DNA from: Bowmanella dokdonensis
GTDB taxonomy: Bacteria > Pseudomonadota > Gammaproteobacteria > Enterobacterales > Alteromonadaceae
NCBI RefSeq assembly: GCF_017254865.1
Contig: NZ_JAFKCV010000003.1
Span: 394,122 to 458,121 of the forward strand
Direction of reading: 5' to 3'
Length of the DNA: 64,000 bases
A model generated the notes under the pieces. The model was given only the letters and a program-made list of their open reading frames with translations, did not search any database and was not told where the DNA came from. The translations under genes were made by a program, and so were the position numbers. Below are positions 1 to 8,957 of this stretch, piece by piece; position 1 is the stretch's first letter, and each line of letters begins with the position of its first letter.

Positions 1-663
1 AGCTATGAGATCAACAGCTCCACTTATCATTCCCTCAAGGCCATCTCCCATCTGCCATTGGCTTGTTGTCTCAGTGCATTGTTCCCGGATTCGCCGCAGG
101 AGTGGCATGAGCTGGAACAAAGCCTGGTGGAGCTCAAACAGATGGACAGTCACCACCTGCCAGGGTTTGAGTCAGTTATGAGCCAATGCCGTCTGTTGCT
201 GCAGCAATGCCAGGCCCGGCAGGGGGCCGTCTATCAGGACCTCAAAGAGATGGCGCAACGCGTCAGACCGCTGATTGCCGGAGCGTTACAGCAGGCGGCA
301 GAAGACGAAATCAACCAGTTGGTACCCGCACTGGACGAGATTGCCGGACAGACCAGTGCAGACAGAGCCCACACTTTTATGGTGGTTATGGGTGGGCACC
401 AACCCCGGTACCGCGAGCTGTCGAAATTGATCTTCAGGCGCTGGTTCGAAGAGAACGCCCATCCGTTGCTGAATTTCCATCACCATGTGCATTTCTGCGA
501 AGGGGGCCAGGGTATCGACGATGCGGTGGAACTGGTGGCCAGGGTACTGGCCAATCAGGAACTCAGTGAAGCCTTTCTGCAAAGTGCAGTAGGACTGGAT
601 CAGGATGTCCTGGGGATAGTTGCCAAGCGGACCATCGACAACTACTGGCTGCGCCGGGAATAG
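1..663 (+). CDS. Conserved hypothetical protein, 5' end outside window
   Basis: The reading frame is open from base 1 to the TAG at 661-663, so the first in-frame start-like codon (TTG at 58) is not the real start and the gene begins before the window. About 220 codons are visible. The visible part is soluble and helical-looking, with no signal peptide or membrane segment. A histidine-rich patch (LLNFHHHVHF) precedes a helical C-terminus ending NYWLRRE. I do not recognise the family. It is followed by 111 bp of non-coding DNA before the CBS gene, so it is probably the last gene of its transcript. Confidence 0.75.
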   Translation, partial: SYEINSSTYHSLKAISHLPLACCLSALFPDSPQEWHELEQSLVELKQMDSHHLPGFESVMSQCRLLLQQCQARQGAVYQDLKEMAQRVRPLIAGALQQAAEDEINQLVPALDEIAGQTSADRAHTFMVVMGGHQPRYRELSKLIFRRWFEENAHPLLNFHHHVHFCEGGQGIDDAVELVARVLANQELSEAFLQSAVGLDQDVLGIVAKRTIDNYWLRRE

Positions 664-774
664 TCACTGATTGATTGACAGTGTGGTGACTACACCAGGG
701 GCTGGCTAGCCGGCAACAGATTGATTATAGTGGCTATAAGTAGCAGTTAACTTGCTGTTGTAGAAGGACAAAAC

Positions 775-1224
775 GTGAAGGTCCGCAAAATCATGACCAC
801 TAAGGTGGTAACAGTAGGGGTGGAAGACAGCCTGCATAAGGTTTATGAGATTTTTCAGCAACACAGGTTTCATCATCTGCTGGTGGTACAGGGTAAGACC
901 CTGCTTGGGGTGATATCAGACCGGGATCTGCTCAAATCCATGGGACCCAGAATAGGTAATCCCACAGCCGACTTACGTGACCATGCGGCCTTTAAAAAGA
1001 AGGTATTCCAAATCATGAGCCGGCAACTCATCACCATCAATCAGGAGGAATCGGTGCTGCAGGCGGTAAGAGTTTTTAACCGCTACCCGGTGTCCTGCCT
1101 GCCCGTGGTGGATGACAAGCAGGAGTGGGTAGGGATCCTGAGCTGGCGCGATGTATTTAAGCAGATTGAAAAGCTGAAAAGCGGCCAGACCCTGCTGATC
1201 CCGCAGGATGTCACCAAAATTTAA
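775..1224 (+). CDS. Two-CBS-domain protein
   Basis: This 149-residue cytosolic protein is essentially two CBS motifs. The first is at about residues 5-60 (MTTKVVTV, then LLGVISDRDLL). The second is at about 78-135 (MSRQLITI, then WVGILSWRDVF). CBS pairs bind adenosine nucleotides and act as energy or ligand sensors. This one has no attached enzymatic domain, so the partner is unknown. The start is GTG, supported by GAAGGA about 8 bases upstream. The stop lies 9 bases before the preferred start of the next gene, suggesting co-transcription with the secreted amidohydrolase. Confidence 0.85.
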   Translation: MKVRKIMTTKVVTVGVEDSLHKVYEIFQQHRFHHLLVVQGKTLLGVISDRDLLKSMGPRIGNPTADLRDHAAFKKKVFQIMSRQLITINQEESVLQAVRVFNRYPVSCLPVVDDKQEWVGILSWRDVFKQIEKLKSGQTLLIPQDVTKI

Positions 1225-1233
1225 GGAATGATT

Positions 1234-2562
1234 ATGTTATTTCGCACCTCTTTACTTGCCTTATTGTTTATCAGCATCCTGAATGTTGCGCAGGCCCAGC
1301 CTGCCAATCTGCAGTCAGCTATCAGTAAAGACATGCCGTTATTAATGGACGTTTATAAGGATCTGCACCAGCATCCGGAATTGAGCGGTCAGGAAACCCG
1401 CACCGCCGCCAAGCTGGCGCAGCGGGCCCGCAAGCTGGGATTTGAAGTGACTGAAAAGGTGGGCGGCACCGGCGTGGTGGCGGTAATGAAAAACGGGCCC
1501 GGACCTGTGGTAATGATCCGCGCGGATATGGACGGCCTGCCGGTGGTGGAACAGACCGGTCTGCCTTATGCCTCCCAGGTGACGGCGACCACCGAAGAGG
1601 GCATGGAAACCGGTGTCATGCACGCCTGTGGCCATGATACCCATATGACCGGCTGGCTGGGCACGGCGCGGCAGATGGCTGACAGAAAAGCCCATTGGTC
1701 CGGCACCCTGGTGATGATCCTGCAGCCGGCCGAGGAGCGCGGCCGGGGCGCCAGGGATATGCTGGAAGACGGTCTGTTCGAGCGTTTCCCCAAACCCGAC
1801 TATGCCCTTGCCTTTCATGACGCGGCGTCCCTGCCGGCAGGGGTAATAGGCTATACCCCGGGTTTTGCCCTGGCCAATGTGGACAGCGTGAATATCCTGG
1901 TGCACGGCGTGGGTGGTCACGGGGCTTATCCCCATACCACCAAAGACCCCATCGTACTGGGCAGCCGTATTGTCGGCGCCCTGCAGACCCTGGTCAGCCG
2001 GGAGCTGGATCCGCAGGATCCGGCGGTGGTCACAGTGGGCAGTTTCCAGGCCGGCTCCAAGCACAATATCATCTCCGACAAAGCCACCTTATTGCTGACG
2101 GTGCGCAGTTATTCGGACCAGACCCGGCAGACACTGCTGGACGGTATTGCCAGAATCGCCAGGGGCGAAGCCATTGCCGCCGGTATGCCGGATGAACTGA
2201 TGCCGGAGGTGAGCATCAAGGATGAATATACGCCGGCCACCTATAACAGTCCTGAGTTTACCCGGCAGATGGGCGAACTCTTTGCCCGGCAACTGGGCGA
2301 GGACAGGGTGATGGAAACCCCTGCGGTAATGGGGGGTGAGGACTTCGGACGCTATTACCGGGCCGACAACAGCATCAAAAGCATGATTTTCTGGGTCGGT
2401 GGGGTGCCGCAGGAGCAGTGGCACAAAGCCCAGCAGGGTCAGGCCAAACTTCCTTCCCTGCACAGCCCGTTCTGGGCGCCCCAGGCCGATGCGGTTATCG
2501 CCACCGGGACCCAGGCACTGACCACGGCTGCGCTGCATTTACTGGAAAAACCGTCGCACTGA
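1234..2562 (+). CDS. Secreted M20-family amidohydrolase (hippurate/IAA-amino-acid hydrolase type)
   Basis: A metal-dependent amidohydrolase of peptidase family M20D, expected to hydrolyse N-acyl amino acids in the periplasm. Visible motifs are the metal site RADMDGLPV (about residue 90), HACGHDTHM (about 130), the catalytic glutamate in QPAEERGRGA (about 170), and a dimerisation domain with the GVGGHGAYPH motif. The N-terminus (LFRTSLLALLFISILNVAQA) is a clear signal peptide, unlike most cytosolic M20D enzymes. Two ATGs lie at 1228 and 1234. The AAGGA at 1223-1227 touches the first but is correctly spaced for the second, so 1234 is preferred. The substrate is not predictable. Confidence 0.88.
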   Translation: MLFRTSLLALLFISILNVAQAQPANLQSAISKDMPLLMDVYKDLHQHPELSGQETRTAAKLAQRARKLGFEVTEKVGGTGVVAVMKNGPGPVVMIRADMDGLPVVEQTGLPYASQVTATTEEGMETGVMHACGHDTHMTGWLGTARQMADRKAHWSGTLVMILQPAEERGRGARDMLEDGLFERFPKPDYALAFHDAASLPAGVIGYTPGFALANVDSVNILVHGVGGHGAYPHTTKDPIVLGSRIVGALQTLVSRELDPQDPAVVTVGSFQAGSKHNIISDKATLLLTVRSYSDQTRQTLLDGIARIARGEAIAAGMPDELMPEVSIKDEYTPATYNSPEFTRQMGELFARQLGEDRVMETPAVMGGEDFGRYYRADNSIKSMIFWVGGVPQEQWHKAQQGQAKLPSLHSPFWAPQADAVIATGTQALTTAALHLLEKPSH

Positions 2563-2590
2563 GATCAACGTATCATTCAGGGAAGAACGC

Positions 2591-3163
2591 ATGCAGAACA
2601 TGACTCTTCTGGCTATAGCCGGGAGCTTGCGAGCCGCCTCTTTCAATAAGGCGGCCGTTGAAGCCATGAGCGAACTGGCACCCCCGGGGGTGAGGGTGCA
2701 GGTTTATCCCGGACTGGCACAATTACCCTTGTTCAATCCGGATCTGGACGAAAGCGCCCTCGCCCCGGTCATGCACCTCAAACAGTGTCTGGCGGCGGCT
2801 GACGGACTGATCATCGCCAGTCCCGAGTACGCCCACGGCATCAGCGGCGTGATGAAGAATGCCCTCGACTGGCTGGTTGCCGGCGAAGAGTTTATCTCCA
2901 TGCCCGTGGCCCTGATCAATACTTCCCCAAGAGCCACCCATGCCCAGGCAGCGCTTAGGGAAGTGGTGACCACCATGTCTGGCAGGATTGTGGATAGGGC
3001 CTGTGTGTCCATCCCCTTGCTCGGCACTTCCATGACCTGTCAGGACATAGTCGCCACACCGGCCCTTGCCGGTCCGCTTAACCAGGCCCTGACAGCTTTC
3101 AGGGACACCATAGTGGCGTGGTATCCCAGTTCAGGCAGTGGATCCCAGCAGACACAGACCTGA
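2591..3163 (+). CDS. NADPH-dependent FMN reductase family protein
   Basis: A 190-residue flavodoxin-like quinone or azo reductase of the FMN_red family. The phosphate-binding loop AGSLRAASFNKA is at residues 10-21. The family signature SPEYAHGISGVMKNALDW is at about 77-94, where the tyrosine and glycines contact FMN. Such enzymes reduce FMN, quinones or chromate with NAD(P)H in the cytosol. GGGAAGA lies upstream at good distance. It starts 28 bp after the M20 gene on the same strand and is probably co-transcribed. The exact electron acceptor cannot be read from the sequence. Confidence 0.87.
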   Translation: MQNMTLLAIAGSLRAASFNKAAVEAMSELAPPGVRVQVYPGLAQLPLFNPDLDESALAPVMHLKQCLAAADGLIIASPEYAHGISGVMKNALDWLVAGEEFISMPVALINTSPRATHAQAALREVVTTMSGRIVDRACVSIPLLGTSMTCQDIVATPALAGPLNQALTAFRDTIVAWYPSSGSGSQQTQT

Positions 3164-3221
3164 TAATTGCCCTATGCCAGGGACGATAAAATCGGCACAA
3201 TAGGGCCAGGTATCCCGATAC

Positions 3222-4106
3222 GTGTTGTACTTTTTGTCTAGCTGTTTACTTCTTGTGAAGACAACCTGCGGCCACTGGCTCCTGTGGCTGATTCTGCTCT
3301 GCCCGGCTCCGCTGATGGCCTCGGCTGCCGACAAGCCTTGCGACAAGCTGCTCAGGGTGCATTTGGACCTGCATGCCCCTTCGGCTTATCTGGACGGCGA
3401 ACGCATCCTCGGGATGGACGCCGAACTGGTGGAGGCCATTCTGACCCGGGCAGGATGCCGGATACAGTGGCATACGGTGCCGATGACCGGAGCCAGGATC
3501 CTCAAGAGTTTGCAGGACGGCAGGATAGATATGATGATCCGGGCCTCCAAGACGCCCCGCCGTCTGCAGTACGCCTATTTCACCCGACCTTACCGGCAGG
3601 AAGTCGTCGGATTGTTCAGGCGCCACACCACTGAATTGCCTTCCACATTAACGCTGGAGCAAGCCTGGCAGACAAAGCTCAGACTTATCGGCCCGGCCAG
3701 CGGATGGTACGGGGAGGAATTTGAGCGATACCGGCAGCAGTGGCAACAAACCAATCTCTACACTGCCTATCCGGATGCGGCGGTGGCTACCGAATTGTTG
3801 TTTGCCCACCCCAGCAGAGGCGAACTTCTGTGGGTGGACGCCGATATTTTCTATCACTTTTTGGGGCCGGGCCGCCGTCAGAAGGTCAGGCTGCTGGACA
3901 ACTATTTGCTGAACAGCCCCGCGATGCTGATGATCACCAAGTCCTCAATCAACAGCCAGGATCTGCAGGCTATTAACCGGGCCATATTTGAGCTTTCCCA
4001 TCAGGGGAAGCTCAGCGCTATCGAAGAGCGCTACCGTCCCCCGGAGCTGCGAAGCCTGCTGGAACAGGCAAGCCATAAACACAGCACGGCGGACCCCGAC
4101 AGATAA
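3222..4106 (+). CDS. Periplasmic solute-binding-like protein (SBP_bac_3)
   Basis: A 294-residue protein with a hydrophobic leader (HWLLWLILLCPAPLMASA) followed by a type-II periplasmic binding fold. It carries the family pattern LGMDAELVEAILTRAGC and DGRIDMMIRASKTPRRLQYAYFT. In this order (Alteromonadales and Shewanella) many such stand-alone proteins occur without ABC permease genes, and none is adjacent here, so transport is not established. The start is uncertain: GTG at 3222, or GTG at 3255, which would give a more typical signal peptide (MKTTCGHWLLW). It converges on rimO across a bidirectional terminator. Confidence 0.8.
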   Translation: MLYFLSSCLLLVKTTCGHWLLWLILLCPAPLMASAADKPCDKLLRVHLDLHAPSAYLDGERILGMDAELVEAILTRAGCRIQWHTVPMTGARILKSLQDGRIDMMIRASKTPRRLQYAYFTRPYRQEVVGLFRRHTTELPSTLTLEQAWQTKLRLIGPASGWYGEEFERYRQQWQQTNLYTAYPDAAVATELLFAHPSRGELLWVDADIFYHFLGPGRRQKVRLLDNYLLNSPAMLMITKSSINSQDLQAINRAIFELSHQGKLSAIEERYRPPELRSLLEQASHKHSTADPDR

Positions 4107-4137
4107 CTGGTCAGGACCCAAAAGGGGCCCCGGCATT

Positions 4138-4167
4138 AAAAAACGCCTCTTGTGAGGCGTTTTTTTT
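4138..4167. terminator. Bidirectional intrinsic terminator
   Basis: A perfect 7-bp stem (ACGCCTC / GAGGCGT) with a TTGT loop is flanked by an A-run on the left and a T-run on the right. It can therefore end both the solute-binding gene (plus) and rimO (minus), whose stop codon abuts it. Confidence 0.9.
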
Positions 4168-5588
4168 CAGAGCAGTTCGACCCGGGTGCCCCACAGGTCG
4201 TACTCGTCTGAGTGTTCGATTCTTACTTTCACCAGATCGCCCGCCTTCAGCTCGGTATCGCCGTTTAAGTAAACCACGCCGTCGATCTCCGGGGCGTCGG
4301 CGTAGGTGCGACCGATGGCGCCTTCCTCGTCCACCTCGTCGATGAGCACGTCCATCTCAAGGCCGATGCGTTTGGCCAGCTTGGCTGTGCTGATCTGCTG
4401 CTGTTTCTGCATAAAGCGCTCATAGCGTTCCTGCTTAAGCTCTTCGGAGACGGGATCAGGCAATTCGTTGGCCTTGGCCCCATCCACATCCGAGTATTTG
4501 AAACAGCCGACTCTGTCCAGTTGCGCCTCGTCGAGAAAATCCAGCAGCATCTGGAAGTCTTCCTCAGTCTCGCCGGGGAAGCCGACAATAAAGGTGGAGC
4601 GGATCACCAGCTCCGGACAGACTTCCCGCCAGGCTTTAATGCGCTCTTTGGTTCGCTCGGCGGCGGCAGGGCGTTTCATCAACTTGAGTATACGCGGGCT
4701 GGCATGCTGCAGCGGAATATCCAGATAGGGCAGGATTTTACCGGCTGCCATCAGCGGGATGACCTTGTCCACGGACGGGTAGGGGTAAACATAGTGCAGG
4801 CGCACCCAGATGCCCATTTCACCGAGTTTTTCACACAGCTCGGTCATGCCGGTTTTCACCGGCACGCCGTTCCAGAAGCCGGTGCGGTTTTTCACATCCA
4901 CCCCATAGGCACTGGTGTCCTGGGAAATGACCAGCAGTTCCCTGACGCCGGCAGCCTGCAGGCGCTTGGCTTCGTCTAGTACCTCGCCCACCGGGCGGCT
5001 GACCAGATCGCCGCGCATGGAGGGGATAATGCAGAAGGTACAGCGGTGGTTGCAGCCCTCAGAAATCTTTAAATAAGCAAAATGCCTCGGGGTGAGTTTT
5101 ACCCCATGGTCCGGTACCAGGTTTACGAAGGGATTGTGCTCTGGCTTGGGCAGAAAATCATGTACCTGCTCCACCACTGTTTCATAGGCATGGGGGCCGG
5201 TGATGGCCAGCACATTGGGATGCACTTCGCGGATCTCGTCTTCCTTCACTCCCAGACAGCCGGTGACAATCACCTTACCGTTTTCGGCCAGGGCTTCGCC
5301 TATGGTATCCAATGACTCCTGCACTGCCGAGTCGATAAAACCGCAGGTGTTGACTATGACCAGATCCGCATCGTTGTAGGTATTCACCACGTCATAACCT
5401 TCAGTGCGTAACTGAGTCAGGATCCGCTCAGAATCCACCAGGTTCTTCGGACAGCCAAGGCTGATAAAGCCGATGCGGTTGCCCCCTTCCACTAAGACTT
5501 CCTGTCCCTGTTTGGCCTGTTCGGCCAGCACTTTTTTCGGTGTTTCCAGGGTGGTGGTCTGTTTGGGGTTGAATGTCTCTACTGTCAT
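4167..5588 (-). CDS. rimO: Ribosomal protein S12 methylthiotransferase RimO
   Basis: A radical-SAM methylthiotransferase that converts Asp88/89 of ribosomal protein S12 to the 3-methylthio derivative. The N-terminal UPF0004 domain ([15 protein letters not shown]) carries the first cluster cysteines. The radical-SAM motif is [14 protein letters not shown] at about residue 180, and a C-terminal TRAM domain ends VELL. The ATG at 5588 ([10 protein letters not shown]) is preferred to a TTG 24 bases further upstream. This still leaves about 36 residues before the core domain, longer than the usual start. Transcribed alone towards the shared terminator. Confidence 0.95.
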   Translation of the reverse strand: MTVETFNPKQTTTLETPKKVLAEQAKQGQEVLVEGGNRIGFISLGCPKNLVDSERILTQLRTEGYDVVNTYNDADLVIVNTCGFIDSAVQESLDTIGEALAENGKVIVTGCLGVKEDEIREVHPNVLAITGPHAYETVVEQVHDFLPKPEHNPFVNLVPDHGVKLTPRHFAYLKISEGCNHRCTFCIIPSMRGDLVSRPVGEVLDEAKRLQAAGVRELLVISQDTSAYGVDVKNRTGFWNGVPVKTGMTELCEKLGEMGIWVRLHYVYPYPSVDKVIPLMAAGKILPYLDIPLQHASPRILKLMKRPAAAERTKERIKAWREVCPELVIRSTFIVGFPGETEEDFQMLLDFLDEAQLDRVGCFKYSDVDGAKANELPDPVSEELKQERYERFMQKQQQISTAKLAKRIGLEMDVLIDEVDEEGAIGRTYADAPEIDGVVYLNGDTELKAGDLVKVRIEHSDEYDLWGTRVELL

Positions 5589-5767
5589 GATTTCTCGCTG
5601 GCTAAAGGGCAAATCTGGCCGGCTTGCTTCAGGGGCCGGAAAAAAGTCGGCGGATTATACAGGAAAGCCATGCCAATGGCAGTAGTGGTTGGTTAAAAAA
5701 TGCCCAGAAATGCATCTGTATGCTGCCACAGCGCCAGCCGGCGCCGTGGCATTGCAAAAGGGGGCTG

Positions 5768-8287
5768 TCAGGGCAGACTTTCCAACTGCCTTTGCAACTC
5801 ATCGTCACTGGGACGAAGTTGCGGCAGGCCTTTCTTCAGGCGCCGCTGCCCCAGGAAATACAGAATGGGCGAAGCGATAAAGACCGACGAGCTGGTGCCG
5901 ATGATGATGCCAAACAGCATGGGCAGGGCAAAGCTCTCCACCGCATGACCTCCTGCAATACCCATGGGCAAGAGTGCCAGGAAGGTGGTGGCTGAAGTAA
6001 GCACGGTGCGGGTCAGGGTCGAGGTAATGCTCTGATTGAGGATTTCCAGCATGGGCCGGTCTGGTGTCTGGTAGAGGTTCTCCCGAATACGGTCAAACAC
6101 TACCACCTTGTCGTTGATGGAGTAGCCAATAAGAGCCAGCAGGGCAGCCACCGCAGTGAGATTGAATTCAACCCCGGCCAGCACGAAAAAGCCGATGGTT
6201 TTGGTCAGATCCAGGGCGATAGTCGCCGTGGCGGCCAGGGCGAAGTGAAACTCGAAGCGATACCACAAAAACAGCAGCATCCCACAGCCCGCCAGCAGGA
6301 TGGCCAGGATAGTGGCATCGCTGAATCCGCCGCTGACCTTGGGACCGACCATTTCGACCTTAAGGATTTGGGCTTCAGGCGCCGCTTGCAACACGGCTTG
6401 CCGTAGTAATTCAGCGGACTGACTCTCGCCGCCTTTTTGGGCCTCGGCAATAGGCAGGCGGGCCAGGAAATGGCCCGGCTCGGAAAACTCCTGTATGGCT
6501 ACCGAGGCTAAGCCCTGCTGGGCAAAAGCACCTCGTAAACTATCCAGTGAGATGTCAGAGACCTGCATTTCCACCAGAGTGCCGCCTTTAAAATCGATGC
6601 CATAATCCAGGCCGGGTTTAAAGAACAGTCCAATGGCGGTCAATGATAACAGTGCCGAGAGAGCCAGACCCAGATAACGGCCTTTCATCGGATCAAGTTT
6701 ACTGTTGCTAAGACCGTCCAACAGGCTGATACCGGCTATCTGTAAGGGCCTTCGCCCAGTCCTGCGGATACTGACTTCCATTAGAAGCCGGGTGACGGAA
6801 ATGGCGGTAAACATGGAGGTAAGCAGACCGATGCCGATAGTTACGGCAAACCCCCTGACAGGACCACTGCCAAACAAAAACAGCAAGGCAACGGCAATTA
6901 GTGTGGTCAGGTTGGAGTCCAGGATTGTGCTGTAAGCCCGATCAAAACCCTGATGCAAAGCCAGAGTGGCGCTATAACCCTTGCAGGTTTCTTCCCGGAT
7001 ACGCTCATTGATCAGGATATTGGCATCCACCGCCATACCCAGGGTGAGGATAATGCCGGCGATACCGGGCAGAGTCAGGGTAGCCCCCAGCAGACTGAGT
7101 AGGCCGAACAGCAATCCCATGTTGAGCACCAGGCTTACACAGGCAATCAGCCCCCAGCGCCCATAGATAGCCAGCATAAAGCCGATCACCAAAGTTGCAC
7201 CCAGCAATCCTGTAGACAGACCCATGGCAATGGCGTCACTGCCCAGGTCCGGTCCCACGGTGCGTTCTTCAAGCACATCCATGGGCGCTGGCAGGGCGCC
7301 GGCGCGCAGCAGCAGGGCCAGATCCCGGGCCTCGATCACACTGAAGTCGCCACTGATTTCACCCCGTCCACCACTAATCACCGAACGGATTACCGGTGCT
7401 GTGATAACTTCACCGTCGAGTACCACGGCCAGCACCCGGCCGAGGTTTTTCTGTGTCATCTCACCAAACTGCCGGGCCCCTTCGTCATCCAGCTCAAAAT
7501 TGACCACCGGCTGGCGGGTTTCCTGAGCGAAGGCCATCTGCGCATCAATCAGATGGCTGCCGTCCATTGCCACTCGCTGCTCCAGACTGTAGCTTCCATC
7601 ACCACCGCGCTCTTTGACGGCCTGGATACTGGTCTGGGACGTGGAATCCAGGTTGGCGGTCCAATGAAAACTGAGCTTGGCCGTAGTCCCCAGCAACTTA
7701 CGGATATGCTGTGGGTCCTCCACACCTGGCAACTGAATCAGTATGCCGTTTTCGCCTTGGCGGCTGATGCTGGGATCCACCAGACCCGACTCGTCCAGGC
7801 GTTTGCGCAGGACTTCCAGGCTTCTGTCCAGGGCATCGTCAAGCAGGGCCTGGCGATGTGCCGGGGTCAGGCTCAGCAGCAACTGACCTTTTTGTTCCTG
7901 CAACTGGTGAGTCTTGCCGTCTGGCGATTCCAGCAGCGGTTTCACTGCCTGCATCATGCTATTTAGCTGGTGTGCCTGGCGCGGAGCGATCCTGACTGAC
8001 TCACTATCAAAGACCGGTACCTGGTAAGGGATCCTCGCTTCACGCAGCGCGGTGCGCAGTTGTTCGGCAAGTTGCTGATTTACATTTTGCAGTAAGGCCT
8101 TTGTGTTCACTTCCATCAGCAGATGGGAGCCGCCACGTAAGTCGAGGCCAAGATTCAGGGTGTTTTGCTGATACCAAACGGGCAGTTTTTCTGCCAGTCG
8201 CTCGGGTAGAATATTGGGCAGGGCGCTGAGCAGTCCGAACAGTATGATAAGGCTGTAGACAAGCGCCCGTGAACTCAGGGATTTCAT
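5768..8287 (-). CDS. secDF: Fused SecD-SecF protein translocase subunit
   Basis: One 839-residue chain contains both halves of the Sec accessory complex that uses the proton gradient to complete protein export. The SecD half begins with a membrane helix and the NLGLDLRGGSHLLMEV motif (about 45-60). It has the P1 periplasmic domain and the SecD/SecF core helices (AGIILTLGMAVDANILINERIREE). The SecF half starts at about residue 540 (GLDYGIDFKGGTLVEM) and contains LLALIGYSINDKVVVFDRIRENL. Fusion is usual in Gram-positives. Gammaproteobacteria normally have yajC-secD-secF separately, so this is probably an additional paralogue. AGAAGGAA precedes the ATG. Confidence 0.92.
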   Translation of the reverse strand: MKSLSSRALVYSLIILFGLLSALPNILPERLAEKLPVWYQQNTLNLGLDLRGGSHLLMEVNTKALLQNVNQQLAEQLRTALREARIPYQVPVFDSESVRIAPRQAHQLNSMMQAVKPLLESPDGKTHQLQEQKGQLLLSLTPAHRQALLDDALDRSLEVLRKRLDESGLVDPSISRQGENGILIQLPGVEDPQHIRKLLGTTAKLSFHWTANLDSTSQTSIQAVKERGGDGSYSLEQRVAMDGSHLIDAQMAFAQETRQPVVNFELDDEGARQFGEMTQKNLGRVLAVVLDGEVITAPVIRSVISGGRGEISGDFSVIEARDLALLLRAGALPAPMDVLEERTVGPDLGSDAIAMGLSTGLLGATLVIGFMLAIYGRWGLIACVSLVLNMGLLFGLLSLLGATLTLPGIAGIILTLGMAVDANILINERIREETCKGYSATLALHQGFDRAYSTILDSNLTTLIAVALLFLFGSGPVRGFAVTIGIGLLTSMFTAISVTRLLMEVSIRRTGRRPLQIAGISLLDGLSNSKLDPMKGRYLGLALSALLSLTAIGLFFKPGLDYGIDFKGGTLVEMQVSDISLDSLRGAFAQQGLASVAIQEFSEPGHFLARLPIAEAQKGGESQSAELLRQAVLQAAPEAQILKVEMVGPKVSGGFSDATILAILLAGCGMLLFLWYRFEFHFALAATATIALDLTKTIGFFVLAGVEFNLTAVAALLALIGYSINDKVVVFDRIRENLYQTPDRPMLEILNQSITSTLTRTVLTSATTFLALLPMGIAGGHAVESFALPMLFGIIIGTSSSVFIASPILYFLGQRRLKKGLPQLRPSDDELQRQLESLP

Positions 8288-8322
8288 CGCTATTCCTTCT
8301 AACAGTATAAAGACAGTATGTT

Positions 8323-8697
8323 TTAGGCAGGAATAGCCAGGGGTGGGCCGGTTGAAAATGGCAGGGAAAGCGAGTCGATATTAACAGGCAGTAAGGAGTA
8401 AGCAGTCTGCAGAAGCCCGTAGCGTTGCCAGCACGGTGAAGCGGGTGACAAAACGGATCCAGCACAGCCCTTATCGACATGGTCATCCTGAAGGAGGCGC
8501 TGGTAGTCAGCCTGATTCAAGCTGCAGGTGGCCCGTGACAGCGTGGCAAGATCTGAAGCGGTCCGTGCATGCCATCCCCCGGCGTCAGCAGGCGAAGGGT
8601 CTGTGGGTTCCAGATCCATAAACAGGCACAGCATCAACACAAACACCGCCCATGGGGCAGAGGGGTGGTTGCTGTGGAGGCGTGACTGACGGAACAT
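8323..8697 (-). CDS. Small hypothetical protein with one membrane segment
   Basis: An open frame of 124 codons, 35 bp upstream of secDF on the same strand. Residues 14-28 (APWAVFVLMLCLFMD) form one hydrophobic segment that could be a signal anchor. The rest has several cysteines and a proline-rich tail. No family is recognised and no strong ribosome-binding site is seen (AGGA about 13 bases away). It may be a real small exported protein co-transcribed with secDF, or a chance frame. Confidence 0.4.
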   Translation of the reverse strand: MFRQSRLHSNHPSAPWAVFVLMLCLFMDLEPTDPSPADAGGWHARTASDLATLSRATCSLNQADYQRLLQDDHVDKGCAGSVLSPASPCWQRYGLLQTAYSLLPVNIDSLSLPFSTGPPLAIPA

Positions 8698-8957
8698 GGG
8701 GGAAAGGGATCCTGACAGGGGGCTGTTAAACTCTGTTGCCGGTAGGATTTATCATACGCTTTCCGAAGCGCCTGCCTAGTATCTGGAAAAAAATATCTCC
8801 AGTGCAGTAAAAGGCTCAGGGTTGTGGCCGTTCCAAATAGGTCATTATTACTTTTACCAGTGGCAATCCTGACGGCTAACCCATACTATTTGCCTATGAT
8901 TGGCAGAAAGTTCCTGGCCAGGCCGCTACGGGGACTTGCAGCAGATTCAGGCCAAAG

